The translations under genes and the position numbers were made by a program. This document shows, in pieces, positions 35,097 to 43,127 of a stretch of 64,000 nt of DNA. The DNA is from Micromonosporaceae bacterium. Its GTDB lineage: Bacteria; Actinomycetota; Actinomycetes; Mycobacteriales; Micromonosporaceae. Positions within the stretch are counted from its first letter, which is position 1. The number at the start of each line of letters is the position of its first letter. Below the pieces are notes generated by a model, which saw only the letters and a list, made by a program, of their open reading frames with translations, was not told the DNA's origin and did not search any database. The stretch covers positions 60,454 through 124,453 of the forward strand of contig WHTQ01000002.1 in assembly GCA_009377645.1 (NCBI GenBank), written 5' to 3'.

Positions 35097-35489
35097 TCAG
35101 CGGTAGCGGCGGCGGGCCGACTGCCGGAACCGCTGCCGCGGCGAGTCGGCCGGGTCGAGTGTGTCGGACAGATCGCGGCTGACCTGCCGGGCCGCCCGCT
35201 GCGGGACAGCCGAGCCCGGCACCGCCGGGTCGCCCGGCGGTCCCGGGGCCAGCTCGGGGCGCCGCCCGCCGGCGGCCAGCGCCCCGGCCACCAGGTCGTT
35301 GACCTTGACCATCCCGGCGACCGCCACCGGCAGCACCGGCACGGCCCACCAGGTCACCAGCTCGGCCAGCGCGAGCAGGACCCCGAGCGCGATCATCCCT
35401 TCGAAGAACAGGAAACACATCAGGCTGGACGGGCGGAGGTGCCGGAGCCGCAGGACGCGGGTGTAGAGCGGCCGGGCTTCGCGGCTCAT
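35097..35489 (-). CDS. Small membrane protein downstream of holA
   Basis: A 130-residue protein: MSREARPLYTRVLRLRHLRP, then two hydrophobic spans (about residues 25-45 and 47-65; LMCFLFFEGMIALGVLLALA), a conserved MVKVNDLVAG, and a long arginine-rich tail ending RFRQSARRRYR. Similar small membrane proteins sit between holA and rpsT in related genomes (recalled). Function unknown. ATG 35489, with GAGGTGG upstream, is preferred to ATG 35519, which overlaps holA. Confidence 0.7.
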   Translation of the reverse strand: MSREARPLYTRVLRLRHLRPSSLMCFLFFEGMIALGVLLALAELVTWWAVPVLPVAVAGMVKVNDLVAGALAAGGRRPELAPGPPGDPAVPGSAVPQRAARQVSRDLSDTLDPADSPRQRFRQSARRRYR

Positions 35490-35508
35490 CGGCCACCACC
35501 TCGGGTCG

Positions 35509-36552
35509 TCATCGGCCACCGCCCCGGGCCGCGGTTACCAGGACGACGGCTCGCTCCAGCGCGTACCCGCTGTCCTCGCCGCCACCCTTGACCGCGGCGT
35601 TGCACGCGGCCGCCACCTGCATCGCCTCGACCAGGCCCTCCGGCGACCAGCCGCGCGCCTGCCGCTGCCCCCGCTCCACCTTCCAAGGCGGCAGGCCGAG
35701 CCGGCCGGCGAGCTGGTACGCGGAGCCACGGCCGGCCGAGGCGACCCGGGCCACGGTGCGCACGCCGTCGGCCAGCGCGTCCGCGATCGGGACCACCGGG
35801 ACGCCGACCTGCAACGCCCAGCGCAGCGCCTCCAGCGCACCGGCGGTGTCGCCGACCATCGCCGCGTCCGCCACCGTGAAGCCGCTGACCTCGGCCCGGC
35901 CGCGGTAGTAGCGCGCCACCGTCGCGGTGTCGAGCCGCCCGTCGGTGTCGGCCACCAGCTGCGAGCAGGCCGCGGCAAGCTCACGCAGGTCGCTCCCGAC
36001 GGCGGCCAGCAGCGCCTCCGCCGCGTCGTCGCCGCACCGGCCGCCGAGCCGGCGGACCTCCCCGCGGACGAACTCCACCCGCTCCCGGTGCCGGGTGAGC
36101 TTCCCGGCCGGCACGACCGTGGCGCCCGCCTCCCGCAGCCCGTCGGCGAGCTGCTTGCCCTTGGCCCCGCCGGCGTGGACGACCACCAGCGTCACGTCCG
36201 GTTCCGGGGCGGCCGCGTAGGCCAGCAGCGCGGCGACCAGGTCCTTGCGGGCGTCCTGGCCGCGTCGCACGACCACCACCCGGGCCCCCCCGAACAGCGA
36301 CGGGCTGAGCAGCTCGGCCACCTCCCCGCCCGACAGCGCGGCGGCCTCGAGGTCGCGCACCTCCACCTCCGGGTCAGCCGCTGTGCCCTCCGCTCGGACC
36401 GCCTGACCGCTCGGCTCCGCTGCGCTCCGCCTTGCTGACGGCCCTCGCTCGTTCGCTGCGCTCTCCCGGGCGGCCTCGACCGTGCCCGCCACCGCCCGCA
36501 GGGCCAGCAGCTCCTCCTCCCCGACGACCAGCACCACCCGATCCAGAGCCAC
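35509..36552 (-). CDS. holA: DNA polymerase III subunit delta, with an in-frame repeat insertion
   Basis: A 347-residue clamp-loader subunit. Conserved text: MALDRVVLVVGEEELLALRA, LSPSLFGGARVVVVRRGQDA, VVVHAGGAKGKQLADGLREA, and FTVADAAMVGDTAGALEALR. Residues 31-58 or so (nt 36379-36462) form an Ala/Ser/Arg/Gly-rich block (SAANERGPSARRSAAEPSGQ) that interrupts the normal first strand-helix transition. At DNA level it carries the CGGCTCCGCTGCGCTCCG and CGCTCGTTCGCTGCGCTC repeats. The 5' end overlaps the run-on tail of comEC by 361 nt in another frame. Confidence 0.9.
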   Translation of the reverse strand: MALDRVVLVVGEEELLALRAVAGTVEAARESAANERGPSARRSAAEPSGQAVRAEGTAADPEVEVRDLEAAALSGGEVAELLSPSLFGGARVVVVRRGQDARKDLVAALLAYAAAPEPDVTLVVVHAGGAKGKQLADGLREAGATVVPAGKLTRHRERVEFVRGEVRRLGGRCGDDAAEALLAAVGSDLRELAAACSQLVADTDGRLDTATVARYYRGRAEVSGFTVADAAMVGDTAGALEALRWALQVGVPVVPIADALADGVRTVARVASAGRGSAYQLAGRLGLPPWKVERGQRQARGWSPEGLVEAMQVAAACNAAVKGGGEDSGYALERAVVLVTAARGGGR

Positions 36553-39029
36553 CTGGCTATCGTCGCACGCGCCGCCGGTGGACTCGCGCCACCCGCAGGC
36601 GGGCTCCGCTGCGTTCCTGCGGGCGGGCCGGCCGGCCGCGGCTGCCGGCGGGGGCGGGTGACCACCGCCAGCGCGTCGTCGTGGCGGACCACGGCCAGGT
36701 CACCGTGGGTGTCGGTGCGCAGGACTCGGGTGCCGCCCCGCTCCAGCCGATCGAGCAACGCCGGGTCCGGGTGCCCGTGCCGGTTGCCGGCCCCGACCGG
36801 GACCAGCGCCACCGCCGGGTCGACCGCGGCCAGGAACGCGGGTTCCTGGTACGCGCTGCCGTGGTGGGCGATCTTGAGAACCTCGGCCCGCAGCTGGCCG
36901 GAGTCCAGCCGGTCGAGCAGGGCGCGCTGCAGCTCCTGCTCGGCGTCGCCGGTCAGCAGGATCCGCACGCCGTCGCGTTCGGCCCGCACCACCAGGGAGT
37001 TGTTGTTCGGGTCCGACCGGGTGCCGGAAAACCGGTGCGGCGGGCCGAGTACCGTCAGCGCCAGCTCACCGACCCGGTACGCCGAACCGGCCGGCGCGGC
37101 CAGGACCGGCGTCCGGCTCGCACTCGCGGCCCGGGTGACCTGGTCGTGCCCGGCGGCCGGTTCCGGCCAGTCCGGCGCCAGCACCGCCGCCACCCGGCGG
37201 TCCTGGAACACCCCCTCGACCCCGCCCACGTGGTCAGCGTGAAAGTGACTGATCACCAGCAGCGGAACCGATCGCACCCGCAGGTCGCGCAGGCACCGGT
37301 CGGCCTCGACCGGGTCCGGCCCGGTGTCCACCACCACCGCCTGGCCGGCCCCGACCGGGAGCACCAGCAGGTCGCCCTGGCCCACGGCACAGGCCGCCAC
37401 CAGCATGCCCACGGGTGGCCAGCCACCGGCCACCATCCGCACCGGGACCGCCCCGGCCACCACCGCCACCGTGACCACGACGACCAGCACCCGCAGCCGC
37501 CGGTGCCGGAAGGCCACCAGTGCGGCCAAGGTCAGCGCCGTGAGCAGCAACGCCCCGGCCAGGCCGGCCGGCCACGGCAGCGCCGCGCCCGGGACCCGGG
37601 CTCCGTACCGCGCCACCAGCACCAGCCACCAGGCCGGCCAGCTGGCCAGCCAGGCCAGCAGCTCGGCGCCCGGCCGCCAGACCGGGGAGATCACCGCCGC
37701 CAGCACCCCCAGCACGGTGGCCGGCGCGACCGCCGGCGTGGCCACCAGGTTCGCCGCCACCGCGACCAGGCTGACCTGGCCGGACAGGCCGGCGATCACC
37801 GGCGCGACGGCCACCTGCGCCGCCGCCGGGATGGCCACCGCCTCCGCCGCCCCGCGAGGCACCCGCCGGCGCCGGAGCGCGTCCCGCCAGCGCGGCGCGA
37901 GCAGCAGCAGCCCGCCGGTGGCCAACACCGACATCGCCATCCCCGGGTCGCCGGCCAGCTGGGGATCGAGCACCACCAGGCCAGTGACCGTGGCGCCTAG
38001 CGCCGGCATGGCAGCCCGGGGCCGGCCGGATGCCAGCGCCATCAGCGCGATCGCGCCCATCGCCCCGGCCCGCAGGACCGACGGGTCGGCCCGGCACAGG
38101 ACCACGAAGCCGGCCAGCGCGGCGGCGCACAGGCACACGGTGAGCGACCGCGGCGCCCGGGCGGCGCCGGCCAGCAGGGCCACGCAGCCCACGACGATCG
38201 CGACGTTCGCGCCACTGACCGCCACCAGGTGCGACAGCCCGGTCCGGTCGAAGTCGCTGGACAGGCTCGGGTCGAGCACACTGACGTCGCCGACCGCGAG
38301 CCCCGGCAGCAGGCCGCCGGGCTGGTCCGGCAGCGGGGCGCTGGCCGCCTGCAGCCCGGCCCGCAACGACCCGGCCGCCCGCTGCACCCAGGGCGGCTGG
38401 CCGAGCAGCTCGGGTGGATCGGCAGCGGACAGCACCGCCGCGGTCAGGTCGCCGCCGTCCGGCGGACCCAGCCGGCCGGTGGCCCGCACCCGCTGGCCGG
38501 GCAGCAGCCCCTGCCACTGCGGGTCGCCGCCGAACACCAGCACCCGGGCGCGCACCCGGACCGCCCGGGCGGCCGGGTCGGAGGCGGCCGCTATCCGGTG
38601 CAGCCAGGCGGGCACCAGCCAGGTCGGCGGGCGGCCGGCGTCCTGGCTCAGCTGGCGCGGATCCCGCCGGACGGTCAGCTCCACCGTCACCCGGGCTCGG
38701 TCGTGGGCCGGCTGCGCGACCGGGTCGGCGTCCCGAGCGGCCACCCGGGGTGCGGTCGCCAGACCGCCGCACGCCACCCCCAGCAGGATCGCCACCAGCA
38801 CGGCCGCCCAGCCGGTCCGGCCGAGCCAGCGCCACGCCACCGCCGCCGCAAGCGACGCCGTCCCGGCCAGCGCCACCGCCGCCGGGGCGTGGAAATGCAG
38901 CGCGGCCAACGCGGACAGCCAGGTGGCCAGCGCCAGCGCCACCAGCCGCAGGTCCGGCAGCCGCAGGTCCGGCAACCGGTCGCCGGATGCGATCTGCACG
39001 ACCGGGGACCTCGCCGGGAACGCGGTCAC
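36192..39029 (-). CDS. comEC: ComEC/Rec2 DNA-uptake channel protein, C-terminus extended
   Basis: A 945-residue competence-type inner-membrane protein. N-terminal hydrophobic segments and an OB-like region (about 100-230) precede the Competence domain (LSHLVAVSGANVAIVVGCVA). A metallo-beta-lactamase domain follows: VISHFHADHVGGVEGVF, ILLTGDAEQELQRALL and LKIAHHGSAYQEPAFL. Normal homology ends near LAVVRHDDALAVVTRPR. The frame then stays open for 130 more codons with no domain character, running 361 nt into holA. A palindrome at 36592-36623 lies just after the end of homology. Confidence 0.88.
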   Translation of the reverse strand: MTAFPARSPVVQIASGDRLPDLRLPDLRLVALALATWLSALAALHFHAPAAVALAGTASLAAAVAWRWLGRTGWAAVLVAILLGVACGGLATAPRVAARDADPVAQPAHDRARVTVELTVRRDPRQLSQDAGRPPTWLVPAWLHRIAAASDPAARAVRVRARVLVFGGDPQWQGLLPGQRVRATGRLGPPDGGDLTAAVLSAADPPELLGQPPWVQRAAGSLRAGLQAASAPLPDQPGGLLPGLAVGDVSVLDPSLSSDFDRTGLSHLVAVSGANVAIVVGCVALLAGAARAPRSLTVCLCAAALAGFVVLCRADPSVLRAGAMGAIALMALASGRPRAAMPALGATVTGLVVLDPQLAGDPGMAMSVLATGGLLLLAPRWRDALRRRRVPRGAAEAVAIPAAAQVAVAPVIAGLSGQVSLVAVAANLVATPAVAPATVLGVLAAVISPVWRPGAELLAWLASWPAWWLVLVARYGARVPGAALPWPAGLAGALLLTALTLAALVAFRHRRLRVLVVVVTVAVVAGAVPVRMVAGGWPPVGMLVAACAVGQGDLLVLPVGAGQAVVVDTGPDPVEADRCLRDLRVRSVPLLVISHFHADHVGGVEGVFQDRRVAAVLAPDWPEPAAGHDQVTRAASASRTPVLAAPAGSAYRVGELALTVLGPPHRFSGTRSDPNNNSLVVRAERDGVRILLTGDAEQELQRALLDRLDSGQLRAEVLKIAHHGSAYQEPAFLAAVDPAVALVPVGAGNRHGHPDPALLDRLERGGTRVLRTDTHGDLAVVRHDDALAVVTRPRRQPRPAGPPAGTQRSPPAGGASPPAARATIARWLWIGWCWSSGRRSCWPCGRWRARSRPPGRAQRTSEGRQQGGAQRSRAVRRSERRAQRLTRRWRCATSRPPRCRAGRWPSCSARRCSGGPGWWSCDAARTPARTWSPRCWPTRPPRNRT
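36592..36623. repeat. Small palindromic repeat at the end of comEC homology
   Basis: Arms CCCGCAGG (36592-36599) and CCTGCGGG (36616-36623) flank CGGGCTCCGCTGCGTT. The core GCGGGCTCCGCTG recurs (other strand) at about 40808-40822 and resembles the CGGCTCCGCTGCG block in holA, so it belongs to a family of short repeats. Confidence 0.55.
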
Positions 39030-39793
39030 ACCGTCACCAGATCTTCCAGCTCCGCGAACCGGACCTCACCAATCCCGGAGACCTCCCGCAGCTGCTCGAC
39101 CGACGTGAACGGACCGTTCTCGGTGCGGTAGTCGACCACCCGCTGCGCCATCGCCGGCCCGATCCCAGGCAGGGTCTCCAGCTCCGCGATCGTGGCCGTG
39201 TTCAGGTTGACCTTTCCTCCTGGCCCGGGACCGACTGGCCCGGGACCGGGGGCTGCCGGGTCGCCGGCGGCTCCGGCCGGCGGCGGGATCCCGACCGCGA
39301 TCAGCTCGCCGTCGACCACCTTCCGGGCCAGGTTCAGGTGATCCACGTCCGCGTCGGGCAGCAGGCCGCCCGCCGCCTCGATCGCGTCGGCGACCCGGGC
39401 GCCCGGCGGGAGCTCCACCAGACCGGGCTCGTGGACCTCGCCACTGACCGCCACCACCAGCTCGGCCGGCGCGGTCGGGCCGGCCACCGCCGGGGCGGCA
39501 GTGGCCGACTGCGCCAGCACCGGCTCCGGCCGGGGACGGGACCACCAGGCCAGCGCCGCCGCACCGAGCGCCACCACCGCCACCACCGCGACCAGTGCTC
39601 GCAGCCCCGGCCGCCCCGGGTCGAACACGCTGCCGGCCAGCCGCCCCAGCGCACCGCCGGAACCGGCCGACGGTGCCGGCTCCCGAGGCGCCGCCGCGGC
39701 GGGCGGTTCGGCGGGCGGTTCGGCGCCGGACGGGCGGGTCAGCCGCGCAAGCCGCTGCCGGGCGGTCTGGCGTGGGTTGCGGTCCTCGGACAC
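39026..39793 (-). CDS. comEA: ComEA-like DNA-binding protein (SLBB + helix-hairpin-helix)
   Basis: A 255-residue membrane-anchored DNA receptor. After a basic N-terminus there is one hydrophobic segment (LRALVAVVAVVALGAAALAW). A SLBB domain follows (VSGEVHEPGLVELPPGARVA), and a C-terminal HhH pair (VNLNTATIAELETLPGIGPA; FTSVEQLREVSGIGEVRFAE). It binds incoming DNA outside the cell for ComEC. GTG 39793 is preferred over TTG 39853, neither having a clear ribosome-binding site. GTGA overlap with comEC. Confidence 0.88.
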   Translation of the reverse strand: MSEDRNPRQTARQRLARLTRPSGAEPPAEPPAAAAPREPAPSAGSGGALGRLAGSVFDPGRPGLRALVAVVAVVALGAAALAWWSRPRPEPVLAQSATAAPAVAGPTAPAELVVAVSGEVHEPGLVELPPGARVADAIEAAGGLLPDADVDHLNLARKVVDGELIAVGIPPPAGAAGDPAAPGPGPVGPGPGGKVNLNTATIAELETLPGIGPAMAQRVVDYRTENGPFTSVEQLREVSGIGEVRFAELEDLVTV

Positions 39794-39910
39794 AGCGCGA
39801 CGGTAGGACGGCGCCGGTGCCCGTACCAGGGGGTCGGCCGGAGCTGTGGACAACCAGCTGCCCTGTGGACAACAACCTGATCATGCCCTGGATGTGGTAC
39901 GGGCGCCGAG

Positions 39911-40756
39911 CTAGCCGATCCGGTGGATGACCACCCCGACCAGCCCGGGCCCGGCGTGCGCCGCGACCACCGCGCCCACCTCGGAGGTCCACTGTTGACG
40001 CAGCCGGCCCCCGAGCCGCTGGGCCAGCGTGGTGCTGATCTCACGTGCCCGCTCCGCGGCCACCAGGTGGTGCACGGCAACCTCCACCTCGGACTCCCCC
40101 GCCGCCTCGACCGCCAGGTCGACCAGCCGCCCCAGCGCCCGGGACGCGGTGCGCACCTTCTCCCGGGCGGCGATCGCCCCGTCGACCACGTGCAGGATCG
40201 GCTTGACCGACAGGGCGGTGCCGAGCAGCGCCGAGGCGGCGCTGATCCGGCCGCCCCGCCGGAGGAACTCCAGGGTGTCGACGTAGAAGAAGGTGTCGGT
40301 CGCCGCCACCGCCGCCCGCGCGGCCTGCGCCGCACCGGCCAGGTCAGCGCCGCCGGCGGCCGCGCCGGCGGCGGCCCGCACGCAGAAGCCGAGCCCCATC
40401 CCGGTCGACCGGGCATCGACGACCAGCACCCGGTCCGGGTCGACCTGCCCGGCCGCCAGGGTCGCCGCCTCGCGGGTGCCGGACAGCTCCGCGGACAGGT
40501 GCACCGAGACGACCCCGGTCGCGCCCGCGTCGAGCAGCTGCCGGTAGGTCCGGGCGAACCGCTCCGGTGCCGGCCGGGAGGTGGAGACGGCGACCCGGCG
40601 GGCGGTCAGGGCGGCAGCCACCTCCGCCGGACCCACCCGCTCCCCCTCGGCCCCCTCGACCCCGCCGATCGCGACGGTGAGCGGGACCGTGGTGATGTCT
40701 CCGGACAGCTCGGCGGGCAGGTAGGCGGTGGAGTCGGTCACAACGGCTACCGGCAT
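39911..40756 (-). CDS. DegV-family fatty-acid-binding protein
   Basis: A 281-residue DegV protein. It starts MPVAVVTDSTAYLPAELSGD and contains VAVSTSRPAPERFARTYRQL, VVSVHLSAELSGTREAATLA and LEFLRRGGRISAASALLGTA, all family hallmarks. DegV proteins bind fatty acids and can serve fatty-acid kinase (FakA) systems. ATG 40756 follows TACGGT by 7 nt, which favours a leaderless transcript over the earlier GTG 40765. Its usual neighbours (comEA, rsfS) are preserved. Confidence 0.9.
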   Translation of the reverse strand: MPVAVVTDSTAYLPAELSGDITTVPLTVAIGGVEGAEGERVGPAEVAAALTARRVAVSTSRPAPERFARTYRQLLDAGATGVVSVHLSAELSGTREAATLAAGQVDPDRVLVVDARSTGMGLGFCVRAAAGAAAGGADLAGAAQAARAAVAATDTFFYVDTLEFLRRGGRISAASALLGTALSVKPILHVVDGAIAAREKVRTASRALGRLVDLAVEAAGESEVEVAVHHLVAAERAREISTTLAQRLGGRLRQQWTSEVGAVVAAHAGPGLVGVVIHRIG

Positions 40757-40763
40757 GCCAGGC

Positions 40764-40769
40764 ACCGTA
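40764..40769 (-). promoter_or_regulatory. Candidate -10 of the degV gene
   Basis: TACGGT on the minus strand with 7 nt to ATG 40756. Confidence 0.4.
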
Positions 40770-40852
40770 ACCCATCCCGCCCGCCGGCGGGCGCGGCGCC
40801 AGCGGAGCCCGCGGGCAAGCGCACGGGCCAGCTCGCCGGCTGGGGACCGGCC

Positions 40853-41305
40853 TCAGTCCAGCACTTCGGACACCTCGAACGGGGTGCCCTGCTGGCAGGT
40901 GGTGGCCATGTCCGCCCGCACCTGGCCACGCACCGTCACCGTGCTGCCGAGCTGGGCCGACTCGGCGGCCTGCCCGATCAGCAGGTAGTCCCCGGACTCG
41001 GTCCGCAACAGCCGGCAGCCGGCCTCGACCCCCGCGTACACCTGGCCGGACAGCGTGGTCTGTCCGGGCCTGTCGGTGGGCGGCGGCACCACGACGGGGG
41101 GTGACAACGGCGGCTGGCCCGGTGGCACCGGCTCGGTGGTCGGCGGCGCGGTGGTCGGCGGCGACGGGGAGGCCGGCGGGGTCGGAGTTCCGGGCGCCTC
41201 GGTCGACGGGCTCGGCTCGGGACCGCCGGATTCGCCCCCGCACGCACCGAGCAGTGCCGCCGCGAGAACCGCGGCGGTCGCGACGACGACGCTACGAGTG
41301 CGCAT
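40853..41305 (-). CDS. Small secreted lipoprotein with proline-rich linker
   Basis: A 150-residue lipoprotein: signal VVATAAVLAAALLGAC with the lipid cysteine at residue 22, then about 60 residues of Pro/Thr/Ser (PTPPASPSPPTTAPPTTEPV). A small C-terminal domain follows (TTLSGQVYAGVEAGCRLLRT, RGQVRADMATTCQQGTPFEV) with a possible disulfide. The domain has an OB-like strand pattern. Function unknown. Confidence 0.75.
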   Translation of the reverse strand: MRTRSVVVATAAVLAAALLGACGGESGGPEPSPSTEAPGTPTPPASPSPPTTAPPTTEPVPPGQPPLSPPVVVPPPTDRPGQTTLSGQVYAGVEAGCRLLRTESGDYLLIGQAAESAQLGSTVTVRGQVRADMATTCQQGTPFEVSEVLD

Positions 41306-41358
41306 ACCCTATCCGACGTGTGCGCAGGTGGGCTGGTTCCCGGACCGGTGACCGGCGG

Positions 41359-41982
41359 CTACTCGTAGCCGGGTGTTCCATCGACCGAACCAAGATTGTG
41401 ACCGGACAGGGTCCAGCCCCGGACCGGATCGAGCCGAAGCTCCGTGTAGTGGCAGTTCGCCAGCACGGTCACCGTCCCGAACAGTTCGGCCGGCCAGCCG
41501 AGCAGGTCGAACATGCCGTACCGGGCGGCGCCGCCGTGGGTCGCCACCACCGTGGTGCCCCCCGGCGTCGCCTCGGCCGCCTCCCGCAGCGCCTCCCCGA
41601 CCCGTTTCATCACATCGGCCGGGGGCTCGATGCCGTGCCCCAGGTCCTGGCGGCCGGCCCGCTGGCGGGCGCGGGCGTCCGGGAACCGCTGCGCGATCTC
41701 GGCCGAGGTGAGCCCCTCCCACTCGCCGTAGCACCGCTCCCGCAGCCGCGGGTCAGTGCGCACCGGCAGGCCGGTACGGGTGGCCAGCGGCGCGGCGGTA
41801 TCGGTGGCCCGGTGCAGGTCGCTCGCGACGATCGCGTCCGGCGAGCGGGCCGCCAGCAGCGGCGCCGCCCGCTCGGCCTGCGCCCGGCCCCGCGCGTTCA
41901 GCGCCGAGTCGGTGTGCCCCTGCACCCGCTGCTGCTCGTTCCAGTCGGTGCTGCCGTGCCGCCAGAGGATCAGCGTGGTCAC
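41359..41982 (-). CDS. Histidine phosphatase (phosphoglycerate-mutase-like)
   Basis: A 207-residue phosphohydrolase: phosphohistidine motif LILWRHGSTDWNEQQRVQGH, LRERCYGEWEGLTSAEIAQR and TTVVATHGGAARYGMFDLLG with the second histidine. The place after rsfS is where actinobacteria keep a broad phosphatase such as the glucosyl-3-phosphoglycerate phosphatase type; the substrate is not certain. The GTG overlaps the rsfS stop by 4 nt. Confidence 0.88.
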   Translation of the reverse strand: MTTLILWRHGSTDWNEQQRVQGHTDSALNARGRAQAERAAPLLAARSPDAIVASDLHRATDTAAPLATRTGLPVRTDPRLRERCYGEWEGLTSAEIAQRFPDARARQRAGRQDLGHGIEPPADVMKRVGEALREAAEATPGGTTVVATHGGAARYGMFDLLGWPAELFGTVTVLANCHYTELRLDPVRGWTLSGHNLGSVDGTPGYE

Positions 41983-42386
41983 TCGCCGTGCCCCACCGGG
42001 TCCGAGGCGGCCTCCACCAGTGCCCGGTCGGTGAACTCGATGGTCGGGCAGTCCTTCCAGAGCCGGTCCAGCGCGTAGAACTCGCGGTCCTCCCGGTGCT
42101 GGACGTGCAGCACGATGTCCACGTAGTCGAGCAGCACCCAGCGCCCGGCGCGCTCGCCCTCCCGGCGCACCGGCTTGGCCGGCTCCGGGAGCGCCCGCAG
42201 CTTCTCCTCGACCGCCTCGACGATCGCGTTCACCTGCCGCTCGTTGGGTGCCGAGGCGAGCACGAACGCGTCGGTGATGACGAGCCGCTCCGCCACGTCG
42301 ATGATCATTATCTCCTCGGCCTTCTTGTCGGCGGCCGCCTGCGCGGCGGTCAGCGCCAGCTCGCGGGCGCGCTCGGATGCGGGCAC
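41979..42386 (-). CDS. rsfS: Ribosomal silencing factor RsfS
   Basis: A 135-residue factor that binds L14 and blocks subunit joining in starvation. Conserved text: KKAEEIMIIDVAERLVITDA, FVLASAPNERQVNAIVEAVE, and DYVDIVLHVQHREDREFYAL with the terminal LDRLWKDCP. GTG 42386 start. Usual neighbour of nadD (88 bp away). Confidence 0.95.
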   Translation of the reverse strand: MPASERARELALTAAQAAADKKAEEIMIIDVAERLVITDAFVLASAPNERQVNAIVEAVEEKLRALPEPAKPVRREGERAGRWVLLDYVDIVLHVQHREDREFYALDRLWKDCPTIEFTDRALVEAASDPVGHGE

Positions 42387-42473
42387 TCGCTCCCCTTTCT
42401 CTGGGACTGTTCGGGCCCCTCCAGCGTCTCACAACCAGGTGCCCGAGGACCTCCGGGTTCCGGCGCGGCCCAT

Positions 42474-43127
42474 CTATCCGTTAAAGCGATACAAATGACG
42501 CTTTGTAATGTACTGCACGACTCCGTCCGGGACGAGATACCAGATCGGCTTGCCGACCGCCACCCGCGCCCGGCAGTCGGTCGACGAGATCGCCATCGCC
42601 GGGACCTGCACCAGGCTGACCGAGTCGGCTGGCAGGTGGGCGTCGGAGAGCGCGAAGCCGGGCCGGGTGACCCCGACGAAGTGCGCCAGCCCGAACACCT
42701 CGTCAGCGTCCTTCCAGGACAGGATCCGGCCCAGCGCGTCGGCACCGGTGATGAAGAACAGCTCCACCTCCCCGCCGTACGCGGACCGCAGGTCCCGCAG
42801 AGTGTCCACAGTGTAGGTCGGTCCGCCGCGGTCGATGTCCACCCGGCTCACCTGGAACCGCGGGTTGGAGGCGGTGGCGATCACGGTCATCAGGTAGCGG
42901 TCCTCGGCCGCGCTGGCCACGCTGCCCTTCTGCCACGGCTGGCCGGTCGGGACGAACACCACCTCCGCCAGGTCGAACCGGTCGGCAACCTCGCTGGCGG
43001 CGACCAGGTGCCCGTGGTGGACCGGGTCGAAGGTCCCGCCCATGATCCCAACCCGTCGCCGGGCGAGCCCGCCCGTGCCAGGCGCGCCCGCCTCCGTACC
43101 GGGCACGCCAGCCGCCGGGCCGGTCAC
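42474..43127 (-). CDS. nadD: Nicotinate-nucleotide adenylyltransferase
   Basis: A 217-residue NAD biosynthesis enzyme that adenylates nicotinate mononucleotide. Nucleotidyltransferase motif [20 protein letters not shown]; further [20 protein letters not shown] and the C-terminal [20 protein letters not shown] (ISSTxxR). GTG 43127 overlaps the pepN stop by 4 nt (GTGA), the coupling pattern used across this window. GTG 43106 is an alternative, and ATG 43043 would cut the conserved first strand. The first 25 residues are low-complexity. Confidence 0.93.
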   Translation of the reverse strand: MTGPAAGVPGTEAGAPGTGGLARRRVGIMGGTFDPVHHGHLVAASEVADRFDLAEVVFVPTGQPWQKGSVASAAEDRYLMTVIATASNPRFQVSRVDIDRGGPTYTVDTLRDLRSAYGGEVELFFITGADALGRILSWKDADEVFGLAHFVGVTRPGFALSDAHLPADSVSLVQVPAMAISSTDCRARVAVGKPIWYLVPDGVVQYITKRHLYRFNG

